Source: Pseudomonas sp. C2B4 (GTDB lineage: Bacteria; Pseudomonadota; Gammaproteobacteria; Pseudomonadales; Pseudomonadaceae). Taken from it: a DNA stretch of 64,000 nt. The stretch lies in NCBI RefSeq assembly GCF_013359695.1, contig NZ_JABFMU010000002.1, positions 248,001-312,000 of the forward strand, written 5' to 3'. Shown in pieces: positions 61,434 through 64,000 of this stretch (position 1 is the stretch's first letter; every line of letters begins with the position of its first letter). Both the position numbers and the translations under genes were made by a program. The notes under the pieces are model-generated. The model saw nothing but the letters and a program-made list of their open reading frames with translations. It searched no databases and was not told where the DNA came from.

Positions 61434-62402
61434 TCAGCGGGGCCAGCGCTGCCGCAGTTGGGCGGCCTGCTCCAGTGCCTTGCGGTACTCGGCGTCCAGG
61501 CGCGAGACCAGTTGGTCGACGCTCGGCAGGTCATCGATTTCACCGACTCCCTGGCCCGCCGACCACACGGTTTTCCAGGCTTTGGCTTCATCGCTCAATG
61601 GCTTGAGCTTGGAGCCGAAGTTGACCTCACCCTTGTTTTGCAGTGCCAGCATGTCGAAACCGGCAGCCTCCAGGCTCTGTCGCATGAAACTCGCCGGTAC
61701 GCCCGACACGGCTGGAGTATGGATGATGTCTGCCGCTCGGGACGTCAGTAGCATCTCTTTATACGCCTCAGGCGCATGGCTTTCTGTGGTGCCGATAAAT
61801 CGTGTGCCGAAGTAGGCGAGGTCTGCCCCGAGCAATTGCGCGGCGAGAATTTCATGGCCGTGGTTCAGGCACCCGGCCAGCAGCAGCGTCTTGTCGAAGA
61901 ATTGGCGGATCTCGGCGATCAACGAGAACGGGCTCCAGGTACCCGCATGTCCGCCGGCGCCCGCAGCGACCGCGATCAAACCATCAACACCGGCCTCGGC
62001 AGCTTTCTCGGCATGGCGGCGAGTCGTCACGTCGTGGAACACCAGGCCACCATAGCTGTGGACAGCATCGACCAGTTCTTTCACCGCACCGAGGCTGGTG
62101 ATGATGATCGGCACTTTGTGCTCGATGCAGATATCCAGGTCCGCCTGCAGTCGCGGATTACTGTTGTGGACAATCAGGTTCACCGCATACGGTGCCGGGT
62201 TCTCCAATGCCGCCAATCCGGCTTCGATTTCTTCCAGCCATGCCTTGAAACCGCTGCTCTCGCGCTGGTTCAGTGCCGGAAAACTGCCCACTACTCCGTT
62301 GCGGCAACAGGCGAGCACCAGTTGTGGGTTGGAAATCAGAAACATCGGCGCGGCCACCACGGGCAGGCGCAGGCGTTGTTCGAGCAGGGCGGGCAGTGAC
62401 AT
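61434..62402 (-). CDS. Nitronate monooxygenase-like FMN protein
   Basis: A 322-residue NMO/2-nitropropane dioxygenase family TIM barrel. VVAAPMFLISNPQLVLACC starts the FMN site, and GLIAVAAGAGGHAGTWSPF carries the candidate catalytic His. The family includes nitronate detoxifiers and NADH:quinone reductases, which cannot be separated here. Confidence 0.9.
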   Translation of the reverse strand: MSLPALLEQRLRLPVVAAPMFLISNPQLVLACCRNGVVGSFPALNQRESSGFKAWLEEIEAGLAALENPAPYAVNLIVHNSNPRLQADLDICIEHKVPIIITSLGAVKELVDAVHSYGGLVFHDVTTRRHAEKAAEAGVDGLIAVAAGAGGHAGTWSPFSLIAEIRQFFDKTLLLAGCLNHGHEILAAQLLGADLAYFGTRFIGTTESHAPEAYKEMLLTSRAADIIHTPAVSGVPASFMRQSLEAAGFDMLALQNKGEVNFGSKLKPLSDEAKAWKTVWSAGQGVGEIDDLPSVDQLVSRLDAEYRKALEQAAQLRQRWPR

Positions 62403-62435
62403 TGGAGGTTCCCCGGTGAATGGTGCCTATTGGGT

Positions 62436-62867
62436 TTAAAACGGCCGGACGACGACCAGAATTACGATAGCCAGCAATATCAGCACAGGCACTTCATTGA
62501 ACCAGCGATAATAGACATGGCTGCGGGTGTTTTCGCCACGGGCAAAACGCTTCACCTGCGCGCCGCACATGTGGTGGTAGCCGATCAGCAACACCACCAG
62601 GGTCAGCTTGGCGTGCATCCAGCCACCCTGGCTGAAGTAGGCTCCCGGGTTAAGGCTGATCAGCCAGCCGCCGAAAATCAGTGTAGCGATCATCGCCGGG
62701 CCCATGATGCCGCGATACAGCTTGCGCTCCATGAGACTGAAGCGTTCCTTGCTGACAGTGTCTTCGCTTTGCGCGTGATAAACGAACAGGCGCGGCAGGT
62801 AAAACAAGCCGGCAAACCAGCACACGACACTGATGATGTGAAAGGCTTTGAGCCACAGATAGAGCAT
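62436..62867 (-). CDS. hemJ: Protoporphyrinogen IX oxidase HemJ
   Basis: A 143-residue, four-helix membrane protein with the conserved His10 (LKAFHIISV) and Lys87 (HAKLTLVVLL). HemJ oxidises protoporphyrinogen IX in bacteria without HemG or HemY. The gene lies next to argC as in other pseudomonads. Confidence 0.92.
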   Translation of the reverse strand: MLYLWLKAFHIISVVCWFAGLFYLPRLFVYHAQSEDTVSKERFSLMERKLYRGIMGPAMIATLIFGGWLISLNPGAYFSQGGWMHAKLTLVVLLIGYHHMCGAQVKRFARGENTRSHVYYRWFNEVPVLILLAIVILVVVRPF

Positions 62868-63002
62868 TTTCAGTTATTCCCAGGTTCACGGTAGCCCGGA
62901 TAGTAGAGGCTTGAGCGCCCGCACGTCACCTTGCCGGTTGTCGCAGGCGCTCGCGGCCCCTATTATCGACGGCTTTCCAGTGGGTTCGTTGAGGGCAGGT
63001 TT

Positions 63003-64000
63003 ATGGTCAAGGTCGGTATCGTCGGCGGCACGGGTTACACCGGTGTCGAACTGCTGCGTCTGTTGGCACAGCATCCGCAAGCTGAAGTGGTTGTCATCAC
63101 TTCCCGATCCGAGGCCGGCCTGGCCGTGGCTGACATGTATCCGAACCTGCGAGGCCACTACGACGGCCTCGCGTTCAGCGTTCCGGACATCAAGACCCTG
63201 GGCGCCTGCGACGTGGTGTTCTTTGCAACACCTCACGGTGTTGCGCACGCTCTGGCGGGTGAGCTGCTGGCGGCCGGGACCAAGGTCATCGACCTGTCCG
63301 CGGACTTCCGTCTGCAGGATGCTGACGAGTGGGCCAAGTGGTACGGCCAGCCGCACGGTGCGCCTGAACTCTTGGAGGAGGCGGTCTATGGCTTGCCGGA
63401 AGTCAATCGCGAGCAGATCAAGCAGGCACGCCTGATCGCCGTGCCGGGCTGCTATCCAACCGCTACGCAATTGGGCTTCCTGCCACTGCTTGAAGCAGGT
63501 CTGGCCGATGCTTCGCGTCTGATCGCCGACTGCAAATCCGGCGTCAGCGGGGCAGGTCGTGGCGCGGCTGTAGGTTCGCTGTACTCCGAGACGTCGGAAA
63601 GCATGAAGGCCTACGCGGTCAAAGGGCACCGTCACTTGCCGGAAATCCGCCAGGGCTTGCGTCGTGCAGCAGGTAAGGATGTTGGCCTGACCTTCGTTCC
63701 ACACCTGACACCGATGATCCGCGGTATTCACTCGACGCTCTACGCAACTGTCGTGGATCGCTCTGTCGATTTGCAGGCGCTGTTTGAAAAGCGTTACGCC
63801 AATGAGCCGTTCGTCGACGTCATGCCGGCCGGTAGCCATCCGGAAACCCGCAGCGTGCGCGGTGCCAACGTTTGCCGTATCGCGGTACATCGTCCACAGG
63901 ATGGTGATCTGGTGGTTGTGCTGTCGGTAATCGACAACCTGGTCAAAGGTGCGTCGGGCCAGGCGGTACAGAACATGAACATCCTGTTCGGGCTGGACGA
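63003..64000 (+). CDS. argC: N-acetyl-gamma-glutamyl-phosphate reductase (3' end cut by window)
   Basis: The 332 visible codons cover nearly all of an ArgC of about 344 residues. The NADP-binding [20 protein letters not shown] is at the start and the catalytic Cys150 is in [22 protein letters not shown] is also present. It makes N-acetylglutamate semialdehyde in arginine synthesis. The frame is open to the right edge. Confidence 0.96.
   Translation, partial: MVKVGIVGGTGYTGVELLRLLAQHPQAEVVVITSRSEAGLAVADMYPNLRGHYDGLAFSVPDIKTLGACDVVFFATPHGVAHALAGELLAAGTKVIDLSADFRLQDADEWAKWYGQPHGAPELLEEAVYGLPEVNREQIKQARLIAVPGCYPTATQLGFLPLLEAGLADASRLIADCKSGVSGAGRGAAVGSLYSETSESMKAYAVKGHRHLPEIRQGLRRAAGKDVGLTFVPHLTPMIRGIHSTLYATVVDRSVDLQALFEKRYANEPFVDVMPAGSHPETRSVRGANVCRIAVHRPQDGDLVVVLSVIDNLVKGASGQAVQNMNILFGLD

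Overview
The window looks like a chromosomal segment of a Pseudomonas from the P. fluorescens / P. putida side of the genus. Gene content and order match the conserved Pseudomonas block running rmcA-rpoD-dnaG-rpsU-tsaD-plsY-folB-folK-cca-ycgB-yeaH-prkA-glpE-apaHG-rsmA-pdxA-surA-lptD-amgK-murU-djlA-agtSR-agtABCD-rpe-gph-trpE-trpGDC-vfr-speD-coq7-hemJ-argC. The intergenic REP sequences, with the core GTGGGAGCGAGC..GCTCGCGAA, are typical of the fluorescens group. GC content is uniformly high except for a short accessory patch near 9.3-10.5 kb.

Layout. (1) 0-8.2 kb: pqqF (PQQ maturation protease) lies directly downstream of davB-davA (lysine to 5-aminovalerate). Next come an Lrp/AsnC regulator and, divergently, gcd, a membrane glucose dehydrogenase that needs PQQ. 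(2) 8.2-10.6 kb: a small accessory block with a stand-alone FtsH-protease-like (M41-like) ORF, a DUF3077-type small ORF preceded by a C4-like antisense RNA, and a RelE/HigB-HigA type toxin-antitoxin pair. It ends at tRNA-Ile2(CAU). (3) 10.7-19.1 kb, minus strand: a SBP-PAS-GGDEF-EAL c-di-GMP protein (RmcA-like) and the macromolecular synthesis genes rpoD, dnaG and rpsU. (4) 19.3-23.2 kb: tsaD, plsY, folB-folK and cca. (5) 23.3-28.2 kb: the stress operon prkA-yeaH-ycgB. (6) 28.5-36.2 kb, minus strand: glpE, apaH-apaG, rsmA-pdxA-surA-lptD with tight overlaps. (7) 36.3-39.9 kb: cell-wall recycling kinase amgK and murU, djlA, and a DUF3530 exported protein. (8) 40-48 kb: the AgtSR two-component system and the AgtABCD ABC transporter, known in P. 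aeruginosa for GABA / 5-aminovalerate uptake. (9) 48-55 kb: an iron alcohol dehydrogenase, rpe-gph, trpE and trpGDC. (10) 55-64 kb: a lipoate-ligase-like protein, vfr, an OsmC protein, speD, coq7, a HIT protein, an SDR, a DUF805 protein, an NMO-like flavoprotein, hemJ and the 5' part of argC.

How the genes connect. DavB and DavA make 5-aminovalerate from lysine, and AgtABCD imports the same class of compound, so both sides of 5-aminovalerate metabolism are in one window. PqqF helps mature PQQ, the cofactor of the nearby Gcd. amgK-murU feed recycled MurNAc to UDP-MurNAc, and surA-lptD build the outer membrane.

Best hunting results: (a) a C4-like antisense RNA module whose two loop sequences are complementary to a leader hairpin loop and to the Shine-Dalgarno region of the DUF3077 gene; (b) a Trp-Arg-Trp tail at the end of gph that could act as an in-frame leader peptide for trpE; (c) a GTAGGG/CCCTAC dyad upstream of agtABCD; (d) a highly structured speD leader; (e) the stand-alone M41-like metalloprotease whose stop codon lies inside a REP element.
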